A stretch of 22,738 bases of DNA from JAFDZV01 sp966128725 (GCA_966128725.1 CBHYLN010000084.1:1-22738), one strand, 5' to 3'; numbered from the stretch's first letter, positions 1-7,307 are shown. A program made the numbers and translations. Notes: generated from the letters alone by a model not told the origin.

Positions 1-147
1 CCTCTTCGTCATCGCCATCTTCTCCCTCTTCGTCATCGCCATCTTCTCCCTCTTCGTCATCGCCATCTTCTCCCTCTTCATCATCGCCATCTTCTCCCTC
101 TTCATCATCATCGTCATCCTCCCCCTCTTCATCATCGTCATCTTCTC
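1..147 (-). repeat. 24-bp in-frame tandem repeat in the scpB tail
   Basis: About six head-to-tail copies of a 24-base unit are present. Copies at 1-24, 25-48 and 49-72 are identical; 73-96 differs by one base; 97-123 is a 27-base variant; 124-147 is another variant. On the minus strand each unit encodes eight acidic residues (EEGEDGDD type, drifting to EEGEDDDD). The array continues past the left edge, so the copy number is unknown. Unit length is a multiple of three, so gain or loss of copies would keep the frame. Confidence 0.95.
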
Positions 148-1363
148 TGCCCTCACTCTCGGCGACGTCATGGGGCTCATCATCGCTGCCCTCGCCATCA
201 TCATCCGCCTCTGCATCATCGGCGGCAGCGAACACTTCGGCATCCTGCACGTCGGGAGCAGCGGACTCATCGTCCAGTTCGATACTCCCACTGAGATGTT
301 CGTTCTGGCCGGCGTCATCGGCATTCGCATCGTCAGCACCATCGGCATCGGCACCATGATCGGCGTGGCCGGCAGCGCCCACCGCGGCCTCGATGGTCTC
401 GGCATCTGTGCCGGCCTCAACGGTGATCACCTCCGCCTTCTCCGGCGAGTACGCCCCTTCCTCCATCAGCTCCTCGATCTCGCGGAGCTTCGGCAGGTCG
501 CTGATGCTGCGCAGGCCAAAGCTCCGCAGGAAGTCGTCGGTGGTACCGTACAGAAGCGGGCGGCCAACACCCTCGGAACGCCCGGTGATCGCCACCAGGT
601 TCTTCTCCATCAGGTTCAGCAGCACCTGGTCGCAGTTCACACCGCGAATGGCCTCCACTTCCGGCTTGGATACCGGCTGCCGATACGCGATGATCGCCAG
701 GGTCTCCAGTGCGGCGGGCGACAATCGGCGACGAAGCTTTTCCTTCGACAACAACGCCACGTATTCGCCGAAGTCGCGAATGGTAGCGAACTGGAATCCT
801 CCGGCAACCTCCACGATGCGAAAGGCGCGGCCGGTGGCCTCGTATTCCTCGTTCAGCTCGGCGATCAGCATCCGTACCAGCGTCTGGTCGAGCGTGGGTT
901 CGCCGTTGGCACGATCGGTCCCACGGGATTCCGGATCCCGCTGCTCGGCCTGCTCCATCGCTTCGGCCAGGTCCTCGGCCTGCAACACGGCAACGGCATC
1001 ATCGGCCGGCTGTTCCGTGGCGTCATCGGCAACCGTCAACACCGCCTCGTCGGCAACCGCGTCGGCGACGCCTGCACCGGCCTCATCGGCGACCGGCTCA
1101 CCATCGTCGGCGATGGGATCGCCACCGGCGAATTCGGCATCATCGTCGAACTCGGCATCGTCAACGGCATCGGCATCGGGGATGTCGGCGCCTTCCATCA
1201 GCGCCGCCAACGGTGGTATCTCCGGCTTCTCGTCCTCGCGCTCACCGGAAAGAAGGCGGATCAGCCCGCGCGCCGAAAGCGGCTCCTCGCTGGCGAAAAT
1301 CATGGCCTCGATAACCGGTTTGAGAATCTCCGGCTCAATCGCTACACGAAACTGTTTGGACAT
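1..1363 (-). CDS. scpB: Segregation and condensation protein B, C-terminal end outside window
   Basis: ScpB is the winged-helix partner of the ScpA kleisin in the SMC-ScpAB condensin, acting on the nucleoid. The reading frame is open from ATG at 1363 to the left edge (at least 454 residues, no stop), far longer than the usual ScpB of about 200. The core is recognisable: residues 11-40 (EAMIFASEEPLSARGLIRLL), then 158-294 with VEVAGGFQFAT, the LSPAALETLAIIAYRQPVSK stretch (214-233), EAIRGVNCDQVL and GRPLLYGTT. Two parts are odd. Residues about 41-155 are an Ala/Asp/Glu-rich insertion inside the N-terminal winged helix, and from about residue 310 the protein becomes a long acidic tail ending in a tandem repeat. 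It lies 43 bases after scpA on the same strand, so co-transcription is likely. The identity is firm; the role of the acidic parts is unknown. Confidence 0.93.
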   Translation of the reverse strand, partial: MSKQFRVAIEPEILKPVIEAMIFASEEPLSARGLIRLLSGEREDEKPEIPPLAALMEGADIPDADAVDDAEFDDDAEFAGGDPIADDGEPVADEAGAGVADAVADEAVLTVADDATEQPADDAVAVLQAEDLAEAMEQAEQRDPESRGTDRANGEPTLDQTLVRMLIAELNEEYEATGRAFRIVEVAGGFQFATIRDFGEYVALLSKEKLRRRLSPAALETLAIIAYRQPVSKPEVEAIRGVNCDQVLLNLMEKNLVAITGRSEGVGRPLLYGTTDDFLRSFGLRSISDLPKLREIEELMEEGAYSPEKAEVITVEAGTDAETIEAAVGAAGHADHGADADGADDANADDAGQNEHLSGSIELDDESAAPDVQDAEVFAAADDAEADDDGEGSDDEPHDVAESEGREDDDDEEGEDDDDDEEGEDGDDEEGEDGDDEEGEDGDDEEGEDGDDEE

Positions 1364-1406
1364 CGGTCTTGATAAACTGAATACTGAACGTACGTGGCCG
1401 GCGGGC

Positions 1407-2135
1407 TCAGAGCTTGTAGAGGAGGATATCCTCGAAGTTGTCGTCCTGCTGGAAGGCAACGAAACGGTTCTTGATAAGCTCCAACAGAGCAAGGAAGGTT
1501 ACGATGATGCCAACGCGCTCGATGCGATCAACCAACTCGAAGAAGGTGACCTGCGACCGATGCGTGAAGATCGAGAGGATGTACTCGGTCTGCTCCTCGA
1601 CGGTGTAGCTGATCTGCTCCACCTCGTGGACGGTTTTCTTCGGAGCGCGATCCAATGCGCGTTTGAACGCCGTCAACAGATCGAACAGCGTCACGTTCTT
1701 CAGCGCATCCTCCGCGGTTTCCAGCGGAATCACTTTTTCATCGGCCTTGAAGAACTGGCGATAGTACACGTAGCGCTGTTCGTCCTCACGGCCCCGAAGC
1801 TGTTCGGCCACTTCCTTGTACTGCTTGTACTCCAGCAGGCGGCGCACCAGTTCGGCGCGTGGATCTTCCTCCTCCTCCTCGTCCGGACCGCGCTCCGGCT
1901 TGGGAAGCAGCATCTTGGCCTTGATCTGCATCAGCGTCGCGGCCATAACGATGAACTCGCCCGCCAACTCGAGGTCCAGCGCCTGCATTGCATGGGTGTA
2001 CAGCAGGAACTCCTCGGTAATCCGGGCAATCGGGATGTCGTAGATGTCGAGCTCGTCGCGCTTGATGAAGAACAGGAGCAGGTCGAGCGGCCCTTCAAAA
2101 TTGGCAAGCGAGACAACGTAGGGATTGGCACTCAT
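1407..2135 (-). CDS. scpA: Segregation and condensation protein A (kleisin)
   Basis: ScpA bridges the SMC heads and binds ScpB in the bacterial condensin complex. The 242-residue protein matches the family length. It opens with the typical VSLANFEGPLDLLLFFIKRD element (about residues 8-27), continues with DIYDIPIARITEEFL and the helix GEFIVMAATLMQIKAKMLLP, has an acidic linker after PKPERG, and ends in a winged-helix region (VTFFELVDR ... FLALLELIKNRFVAFQQ). The frame is open further upstream, to about 2306, but that extension is unlike ScpA and runs through a terminator hairpin, so ATG at 2135 is chosen. No Shine-Dalgarno is evident. A TATCTTCG element lies just upstream, giving a very short leader. 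It precedes scpB by 43 bases. Confidence 0.95.
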   Translation of the reverse strand: MSANPYVVSLANFEGPLDLLLFFIKRDELDIYDIPIARITEEFLLYTHAMQALDLELAGEFIVMAATLMQIKAKMLLPKPERGPDEEEEEDPRAELVRRLLEYKQYKEVAEQLRGREDEQRYVYYRQFFKADEKVIPLETAEDALKNVTLFDLLTAFKRALDRAPKKTVHEVEQISYTVEEQTEYILSIFTHRSQVTFFELVDRIERVGIIVTFLALLELIKNRFVAFQQDDNFEDILLYKL

Positions 2136-2141
2136 TGGCGG

Positions 2142-2149
2142 CGAAGATA
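2142..2149 (-). promoter_or_regulatory. Possible -7 promoter element of scpA
   Basis: The minus strand reads TATCTTCG, one base from the Bacteroidetes -7 consensus TAnnTTTG, seven bases before the scpA ATG at 2135. No convincing -33 TTTG was seen. If used, the transcript would be nearly leaderless. Confidence 0.35.
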
Positions 2150-2280
2150 CAAAATTGCCGATCCCCGGGCGGACGTTCGCGGAAGGTTCGATCGGTGTGC
2201 ATTGGTGAGCGCAACGCCCCAGGCCATCATTGGAACACCTAAACATGGATGCCCCCCTGAGCGTGCACGCACACAGCATG

Positions 2281-2332
2281 CCCTGCAAAACGAACAAACC
2301 CGCCATGCGTGATGCATCACGGGTTTGCAGGG
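2281..2332 (-). terminator. Hairpin terminator downstream of the cytochrome gene
   Basis: CAAACCCG (2295-2302) pairs perfectly with CGGGTTTG (2320-2327). An outer CCCTG/CAGGG pairing (2281-2285 with 2328-2332) is also possible. On the minus strand the inner stem is followed by the T-rich TTCGTTTTG. It lies about 70 bases after the cytochrome stop codon and before scpA, so it probably separates the two units. The rest of the 262-base gap shows no gene. Confidence 0.65.
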
Positions 2333-2397
2333 ATTACCGACCAGGGCCACAGGCCGGCTCACCATGAAGTTGTTCGTCAGGGCAACGTCCTGCGGCG

Positions 2398-3471
2398 CTA
2401 CAGCGTGCGGATGTAGGCGATAATCAGGTCCACCTCGGCATCGGTCAGTTCCGATGTCGTCCACTTGGGCATGTATTTCGTACGCGTCGAGTACCGGGTA
2501 CCACCCTCGCCATTACGAATCTTCTCCCGGGCCTCACCAAGTTCGTTTTTAAGATTCTTGCCGGCAGGACCACCCCGGGCGTTGGCGGCATGGCAGTTCA
2601 GACAGAATCGGTTGTACAGCCCCTTGCCGTCGGTTGGGTGCGCCGCACTCCGAAGCCAGGCAAGGATTTCGTTCCACTGCTGCTCCGAAAGCATGGCGGT
2701 GGTGTACTTCGGCATCGAGTCCGGGAACCAGCCAACCGGACGGCCATTGCGCACCACCCAGGCGGAGTAGCCTGCAACTGGATTGCGAATCTCCCAGCCA
2801 CGAGTTGTCCCTTCGCCTTCGGCACCATGGCACTTGGCACATTCACGTGCATAGAACTCACGGCCGCTCACCTTCGTGAGATCCACCTTCAGGCTGAGCA
2901 GGTATTCCTGAATCTTCGCGATGCCATCGGTCGGCATGTCCACCGGCTTCATCTCGCCGCGACCGAACCGGACGATCTTTTCGATCGAGTCATGCCCCTG
3001 AATACTTCCCGGGAAGGTTGATGTGCCAAGCGCGCTATCGCCATGGCATTTGGAGCAGTAGGTCACGAAGAGCTCGCGACCGGTTTTGGTGACAACATCC
3101 ACCTTGAAGCTCTGAAGAAACTTCATGATCGAGGCGATGGCGCTATCGGACAATGCGGGAAATCCAGGCATCGCGCGACGACCGAAATGCACGATGGAAT
3201 CGATCGGCAACGTGCGCCCCTGTAACGGCGTTGGCCAGATGGTGCTTCCCTGAGCACTATCACCGTGACAACGCGAACAGTATTGCGCAAAAAGCTGCGC
3301 ACCACGTTCCAAGGTCGGCGGAGTGGAGTCCGGAGGAGCGGTTGTGCCGCCGCCGGTAACGGGCGTGGTAATCGGATCCGGACCCGGGTTTGGGCTCAGA
3401 AGTTCACAGCCCGCAAAAGCGAGAACGGCGATCGCAAAAGCGATTATTTCAGGAAGGAAACGCGGCCGCAT
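2398..3471 (-). CDS. Tetraheme c-type cytochrome lipoprotein
   Basis: The 357-residue protein starts with a lipoprotein signal peptide (LAFAGC, lipidated Cys22). A Pro/Gly/Thr linker (27-53) follows, then four covalent heme sites: CSRCH (65-69), CSKCH (139-143), CAKCH (211-215) and CLNCH (290-294). Each begins a class-I-like mono-heme domain. Candidate distal Met ligands sit in GRRAMPGFP (Met101), GRGEMKPVDMP (Met174 or 179), FPDSMPKY (Met253) and RTKYMPKWT near the C-terminus. Domains 1 and 2 are close copies (YCSxCHGDSAxG, FGRxxM), suggesting duplication. It probably carries electrons in the periplasm while anchored to a membrane. The gene is divergent from the aldehyde dehydrogenase, and no oxidase or reductase lies beside it, so the partner is unknown. 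Confidence 0.9.
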   Translation of the reverse strand: MRPRFLPEIIAFAIAVLAFAGCELLSPNPGPDPITTPVTGGGTTAPPDSTPPTLERGAQLFAQYCSRCHGDSAQGSTIWPTPLQGRTLPIDSIVHFGRRAMPGFPALSDSAIASIMKFLQSFKVDVVTKTGRELFVTYCSKCHGDSALGTSTFPGSIQGHDSIEKIVRFGRGEMKPVDMPTDGIAKIQEYLLSLKVDLTKVSGREFYARECAKCHGAEGEGTTRGWEIRNPVAGYSAWVVRNGRPVGWFPDSMPKYTTAMLSEQQWNEILAWLRSAAHPTDGKGLYNRFCLNCHAANARGGPAGKNLKNELGEAREKIRNGEGGTRYSTRTKYMPKWTTSELTDAEVDLIIAYIRTL

Positions 3472-3501
3472 TGGTTAAGAACCTCTATTTCATCCATCAG
3501 C

Positions 3502-3524
3502 CGGGCAACGCAACGGCGTGCCCG
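3502..3524. promoter_or_regulatory. Inverted repeat in the cytochrome leader region
   Basis: CGGGCA (3502-3507) and TGCCCG (3519-3524) form a perfect 6-base inverted repeat with an 11-base spacer, 31 bases upstream of the cytochrome ATG. It could be an operator or a leader hairpin. The same arms recur at 8032-8046. Confidence 0.3.
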
Positions 3525-3578
3525 ATGTGACTGCGGGGCATGCAGCTATAGAGGTATGATACGATCTCGGCGAAAAAC

Positions 3579-3595
3579 GTCACGCTATACGTGAC
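3579..3595. promoter_or_regulatory. Inverted repeat, possible operator
   Basis: GTCACG (3579-3584) and CGTGAC (3590-3595) are perfect 6-base arms around a 5-base spacer. The repeat sits 33 bases upstream of the putative -7 element at 3628, in the divergent region between the cytochrome and aldehyde dehydrogenase genes. This is a plausible activator or operator position. The binding factor is unknown. Confidence 0.4.
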
Positions 3596-3627
3596 AAAAA
3601 TCTACACGGGCCTGGTCCGGCGATGGC

Positions 3628-3635
3628 TAGATTTG
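3628..3635 (+). promoter_or_regulatory. -7 promoter element (TAGATTTG) of the aldehyde dehydrogenase
   Basis: TAGATTTG matches the Bacteroidetes -7 consensus TAnnTTTG exactly. It lies 33 bases upstream of the chosen GTG start at 3669 and inside the longer open frame, which argues against the earlier start at 3591. No clear -33 TTTG was found. Confidence 0.5.
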
Positions 3636-3657
3636 CAGACATTGTCCATCAATACCC

Positions 3658-3661
3658 GGAG
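3658..3661 (+). promoter_or_regulatory. Ribosome binding site fixing the GTG start at 3669
   Basis: GGAG is placed seven bases before GTG at 3669. It supports that start over the upstream GTG at 3591, which has no such site. Confidence 0.5.
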
Positions 3662-3668
3662 TACCAGC

Positions 3669-5159
3669 GTGGCAGATCAGTTCAAGAATTATATCAACGG
3701 CGCCTGGGTCGACGCCATCAGCGGCGCGGTTTTCGAGAATCGCAACCCAGCCGACAATGACGACTGCATCGGCACATTCCCGCAAAGTTCCGCGGCCGAC
3801 GTTGAGGCAGCGGCGGCGGCGGCGGCCGAAGCGTTCAAGAGCTGGCGCCTGATGCCGGCACCAAAGCGTGGCGATATCCTGCGTGTTGCCGGCGACATCC
3901 TCAATCGCCGCAAGGAGGAGCTTGCCCGCGCGATGACCCGCGAAATGGGCAAGCCGGTATTCGAGACGAAGGGCGACGTGCAGGAAGCGATCGATACCGC
4001 GTACTACGCGGCAACCGAAACGCGCCGGCTGTTCGGCTACAATGCGCCGAGCGAGATGAGCAACAAGGTGAATCTCTCGTTCCGCATGCCGATCGGCGTG
4101 TGTGGTATCATCACCGCCTGGAATTTTCCGATGGCCGTCCCAAGCTGGAAGATTCTGCCCGCCCTGGCATGTGGCAACACGCTGGTGTACAAGCCATCGG
4201 AGGATGCTCCGCACAGTGGCAATCTGCTGGCCGAAGTGCTGGCCGAAGCCGGCGTGCCGCCCGGTGTGTTCAACGTTGTGCACGGCGCGGCCGAATGTGG
4301 CGCCGCCATTGTGGATCATCCGGCGATCAAGGTGATCGGGTTCACGGGCTCCACGGAAGTTGGCAATGCCATTGCCGGCCGGGCCGGCGCGCTGAACAAG
4401 AAGGTGTCGCTGGAAATGGGCGGCAAGAACGCGCAGATCGTGATGCCGGACGCCGATCTTGATCTCGCGCTCGACGGCGTGCTGTGGGGAGCGTTCGGCA
4501 CCACCGGCCAGCGCTGTACCGCCACCAGCCGGCTGATCCTGCACGAGGATATCCACGATGACTTCGTCAATCGCCTGATCACAAAGGCCGCGAAGCTGCG
4601 GATTGGGCCTGGCCTGAGCCCCGACACCGAAATGGGTCCTGTGATCAACAGCGATCAGCTGGAGCGCGTGGAACGCTACGTCCGCATCGGCCGCGAGGAA
4701 GACGGCGCCACCTGCGTGCTGGGCGGCGATCGTGCAACCGAACGCCAGGAAACCGCACGTGGCTGGTTCTTCCATCCTACGATCTTCATCGACGTCACGC
4801 GCAACATGCGCATCGCTCGCGAGGAGATCTTCGGCCCCGTGTTATCGGTGCTGAAGGCACGCGACCTTACCGATGCCATCGATATCCTGAACGATACACC
4901 GTATGGGCTGTCATCCAGCCTCTATACGGCCAACGTGAACGACGCGTTCCGCGCCATTCGCGATATCGAGGCCGGCATCACGTACATCAACGTGCCAACG
5001 ATCGGCGCCGAAGCGCACATGCCGTTCGGCGGAGTCAAGGGCACCGGCAACGGACATCGCGAAGGCGGCTGGACGGTGTTCGACATCTTCACGGAGTGGA
5101 AGACGGTGTACATCGATTACTCGGGCTCGCTGCAGCGCGCGCAGATCGACAACTATTGA
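3669..5159 (+). CDS. NAD(P)-dependent aldehyde dehydrogenase, semialdehyde dehydrogenase type
   Basis: This 496-residue cytosolic enzyme oxidises an aldehyde to the acid. ALDH landmarks are present: AWNFP (about 150-154), the NAD-fold motif GFTGSTEVG (about 223-231), general-base Glu249 in LEMGGKN, nucleophile Cys283 in GQRCTA, then EEIFGPVLSV, NDTPYGLSSSLYT and MPFGGVKGTGNGHREGG. The Glu-Cys spacing of 34 is standard. The tail (FTEWKTVYIDYSG, QRAQID) recalls the alpha-ketoglutarate-semialdehyde dehydrogenase-like branch, but the substrate cannot be read from sequence. The frame is open from 3591. GTG at 3669 is preferred because of GGAG seven bases upstream, a -7 element inside the longer version, and alignment of FKNYINGAW with family N-termini. 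It stands alone between a divergent gene and a hairpin. Confidence 0.92.
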   Translation: MADQFKNYINGAWVDAISGAVFENRNPADNDDCIGTFPQSSAADVEAAAAAAAEAFKSWRLMPAPKRGDILRVAGDILNRRKEELARAMTREMGKPVFETKGDVQEAIDTAYYAATETRRLFGYNAPSEMSNKVNLSFRMPIGVCGIITAWNFPMAVPSWKILPALACGNTLVYKPSEDAPHSGNLLAEVLAEAGVPPGVFNVVHGAAECGAAIVDHPAIKVIGFTGSTEVGNAIAGRAGALNKKVSLEMGGKNAQIVMPDADLDLALDGVLWGAFGTTGQRCTATSRLILHEDIHDDFVNRLITKAAKLRIGPGLSPDTEMGPVINSDQLERVERYVRIGREEDGATCVLGGDRATERQETARGWFFHPTIFIDVTRNMRIAREEIFGPVLSVLKARDLTDAIDILNDTPYGLSSSLYTANVNDAFRAIRDIEAGITYINVPTIGAEAHMPFGGVKGTGNGHREGGWTVFDIFTEWKTVYIDYSGSLQRAQIDNY

Positions 5160-5230
5160 TCGACCCCGGCCACACTGCACGAAGGCGGCACGATAATGGC
5201 CGTTACGCGGAACACAGCCGAGCAATACCC

Positions 5231-5267
5231 GGACGGCCAGCCTCGTAAGAAACAGGGCTGGCCGTCC
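5231..5267 (+). terminator. Hairpin after the aldehyde dehydrogenase gene
   Basis: Perfect 12-base arms, GGACGGCCAGCC (5231-5242) and GGCTGGCCGTCC (5256-5267), enclose a 13-base loop, 72 bases after the stop codon. No T-tract follows. It ends 13 bases before the next promoter element. Confidence 0.65.
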
Positions 5268-5280
5268 GCATTTGGCACAC

Positions 5281-5288
5281 TATGTTTG
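5281..5288 (+). promoter_or_regulatory. -7 promoter element (TATGTTTG) of nth
   Basis: This is an exact match to TAnnTTTG, 60 bases before the nth ATG and just past the preceding hairpin. No clear -33 element was seen. Confidence 0.5.
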
Positions 5289-5348
5289 TACGCCACACCG
5301 GCATTGCAACACCGATATCGTGCCGGCACATCTGACACATGCAACGTC

Positions 5349-6002
5349 ATGGCAAACAACGCTGAGACCGCGGCCGCGAAGGCCAAACGCGCACGCGAGA
5401 TCGCGCGTCTGCTGCGCGAGGCGTATCCGGAATCAAAAATCGCCCTTGATTTCGGCACACCATTCCAACTTCTGATTGCCACGATCCTTGCGGCGCAATG
5501 CACCGACGTGCGCGTCAACATGGTAACCCCAGCGCTGTTCGCGGCCTTTCCAACACCGCAGGCCTTTGTGGACGCATCTCAGGAGGAAGTGGAAAAGGCC
5601 ATCTTCTCCACCGGGTTTTATCGCCAGAAGGCACGCTCGATAAAGGCCACAAGCGCGGCATTGATCGAACGCTTTGGCGGCGAGGTGCCAACCACGATGG
5701 AGGAGCTGCTTACGCTGCCCGGGGTTGGCCGTAAAACCGCCAATGTATTGCTTGGGCATTGCTTCGATAAGCCCGGCATGGTGGTGGATACCCATGTGAA
5801 GCGGATCAGCAACCTGCTGGGGCTTGTTGATACCGACGACCCGGAGAAGATTGAACACGAGCTGACAAAGCTGCTGCCACCAGCCGACTGGGTGATCTTC
5901 AGTCACCTGCTTGCCGATCACGGTCGCGCCGTATGCATTGCGCGCAAGCCACAATGCGCACGCTGCCCCATCTCCGCTCTCTGCCCTTCCTCAACGGTAT
6001 AG
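5349..6002 (+). CDS. nth: Endonuclease III (DNA glycosylase/AP lyase)
   Basis: Base-excision repair enzyme removing oxidised pyrimidines and cleaving the abasic site. The 217-residue length matches the family (about 211). Visible signatures are LLIATILAAQCTDVRVN (41-57), the helix-hairpin-helix LPGVGRKTANVLLG (123-136) with catalytic Lys129, the catalytic Asp147 in VDTHVKR, and the 4Fe-4S loop Cys196-x6-Cys203-x2-Cys206-x5-Cys212. The frame is open back to 5196, but that extension crosses the hairpin and promoter, so ATG at 5349 is used. There is no strong Shine-Dalgarno, as is common in this group. It is followed by a long hairpin and faces the convergent Omp28-like gene. Confidence 0.97.
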   Translation: MANNAETAAAKAKRAREIARLLREAYPESKIALDFGTPFQLLIATILAAQCTDVRVNMVTPALFAAFPTPQAFVDASQEEVEKAIFSTGFYRQKARSIKATSAALIERFGGEVPTTMEELLTLPGVGRKTANVLLGHCFDKPGMVVDTHVKRISNLLGLVDTDDPEKIEHELTKLLPPADWVIFSHLLADHGRAVCIARKPQCARCPISALCPSSTV

Positions 6003-6022
6003 CGCTGCTCCCCAGAACGTAG

Positions 6023-6060
6023 AACGGGGCACTGCCAGCATATGCTGGTAGCACCCCGTT
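6023..6060. terminator. Bidirectional hairpin between convergent genes
   Basis: Outer arms AACGGGG (6023-6029) and CCCCGTT (6054-6060) enclose the 14-base palindrome CCAGCATATGCTGG (6035-6048), with a 2x2 internal loop between. It sits 21 bases after nth and 70 bases beyond the stop of the convergent Omp28-like gene, so it could end transcription from both sides. Confidence 0.75.
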
Positions 6061-6129
6061 TCAATCAATCAACACCGTTCAATCATCCGGTGATTTCGGC
6101 TCACGCGCCTGCCAACCGAACCGCGTCGT

Positions 6130-7191
6130 CTAGCGCACGATATGCAGGGAACGCGACAGCGAATACCCGCCGGCCCGAAGCACGCAGGTATACGCGCCGG
6201 CCGGCAGCCCACCAAGATCCACAACGGCCGTGGCCGGCCCGGCCTCGCGGTGCCCAAGCCGAACCGTGCGGGCATTGGCGCCGGCCGCATCATACAGCTC
6301 GATTGCCGCATCGCCGGCAGTGCCCATGGTGAACTGAATGGTGGCACGATCGCGTGCCGGATTCGGTACGGCTGTGGCCAACGTATACCCGGCGTTCAGC
6401 GCGGAAGCTTCCGATACGCCCGCCACCGGACGAGGCGAGTAGCCGGTCTGCACCACCTCGTTGTTGGCATCGTTCTGCACAAACGCCACGGCGTACATCT
6501 GATCGGCCTGCCAATCCTGCGGCACCGTATACACAAACGTCTGCGTCTTCACCTGCTCGGGCTCCAGCGCGATGTCCGTACCGGCGGGGTCGGGCACCAT
6601 CTGGCGCATGACGTCGAAGAACTCCGATTCGCCGTTGTACCGTGGATCGCCAACCCACTGCGCATCGTGTATGAACGATTCCACCGCAACAACACGCAGC
6701 TTGTAGTCGGTGCCGCTTAAACCATCAGGGCCTGCGGTCAGCTTCACCATCACCGAGCACTGGTTCCCTTCCCGGGTCTGGGTAACCTCCATCTTCAACG
6801 GCGCGCTCATCTCCAGGCGCGCGTCCACCTTGTCGACCACATCACCTTCCTGCGTCACCGACAACGATGTGCTGCCGTCGGCCACGCCAAACGGAAGAGC
6901 GCTGACGCCATAAAACGTCTTGCGGGCGTTGTTCTGATCCTTGTTGGCATTGTAATACGGATCGCCCGGAAGCGGGATGTTGGCGTGATACCGGATCGTA
7001 ACCACCTTGCCGGCCTTATCGCGAATCAGCTTGTTCAGAATAGGCGTGGCCGTGGTGCAGGGCTTGCACGTAAGGCTGGTGAACTCCTCCACCAGCACCG
7101 TTCTCGGGAACTGTGCCCGCGCATCGCTCGCTGCAATTACCAACGCAACGGCTGCAAGCACCAACAACGAAATGGTAGACGTATGCTTCAT
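6130..7191 (-). CDS. Omp28-like thioredoxin-fold protein with T9SS sorting tail
   Basis: The 353-residue exported protein has a signal peptide cleaved after DARA, leaving Gln27 first. The mature part opens with VLVEEFTSLTCKPCTTATP, a thioredoxin-like strand plus CxxC (Cys42, Cys45), as in the Omp28-related family. KTFYGVSALPFGVADG (about 90-105) would carry the cis-Pro loop. A beta-rich middle follows. From about residue 270 there is a T9SS type A sorting domain (AVPNPARDRATIQF ... YDAAGA ... LPAGAYTCVLRAGG ... SLHIVR). It should therefore reach the cell surface or medium. The CxxC suggests thiol or metal chemistry, but no substrate is known. It is the last gene of the minus-strand run. The ribosome site is weak (AGAAAG). 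Confidence 0.85.
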   Translation of the reverse strand: MKHTSTISLLVLAAVALVIAASDARAQFPRTVLVEEFTSLTCKPCTTATPILNKLIRDKAGKVVTIRYHANIPLPGDPYYNANKDQNNARKTFYGVSALPFGVADGSTSLSVTQEGDVVDKVDARLEMSAPLKMEVTQTREGNQCSVMVKLTAGPDGLSGTDYKLRVVAVESFIHDAQWVGDPRYNGESEFFDVMRQMVPDPAGTDIALEPEQVKTQTFVYTVPQDWQADQMYAVAFVQNDANNEVVQTGYSPRPVAGVSEASALNAGYTLATAVPNPARDRATIQFTMGTAGDAAIELYDAAGANARTVRLGHREAGPATAVVDLGGLPAGAYTCVLRAGGYSLSRSLHIVR

Positions 7192-7274
7192 GAGGCTTTC
7201 TCGTTCTGTACTAAACGTTCAATAGTGATAACGGCCGCAACCAGGGGCAACGTTGAGCCACCACGCGCCGCCGG

Positions 7275-7290
7275 CATCCGCGTTCGGATG
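7275..7290 (-). terminator. Small hairpin after the lipoprotein gene
   Basis: CATCCG (7275-7280) and CGGATG (7285-7290) form a 6-base stem with a 4-base loop, 17 bases past the stop codon of the 7308-7997 gene. No T-tract follows, so function is uncertain. Confidence 0.3.
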
Positions 7291-7307
7291 TGCGCCAATC
7301 GGCACAC

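Noticed and set aside
1..147. Short repeated units resembling a CRISPR array
   Set aside because: Units are contiguous with no spacers, 24 bases long, and stay in frame as an acidic protein repeat inside scpB.
170..2312. Long plus-strand open frames opposite scpB and scpA (400 and 639 codons)
   Set aside because: They are mirror frames of well-recognised minus-strand genes in GC-rich, repeat-rich DNA. Their products are Ser/Ala/Arg low-complexity with no family resemblance.
3627..4775. A 382-codon minus-strand open frame opposite the aldehyde dehydrogenase
   Set aside because: The aldehyde dehydrogenase has all its catalytic motifs on the plus strand. The opposite frame is His/Arg-rich noise.
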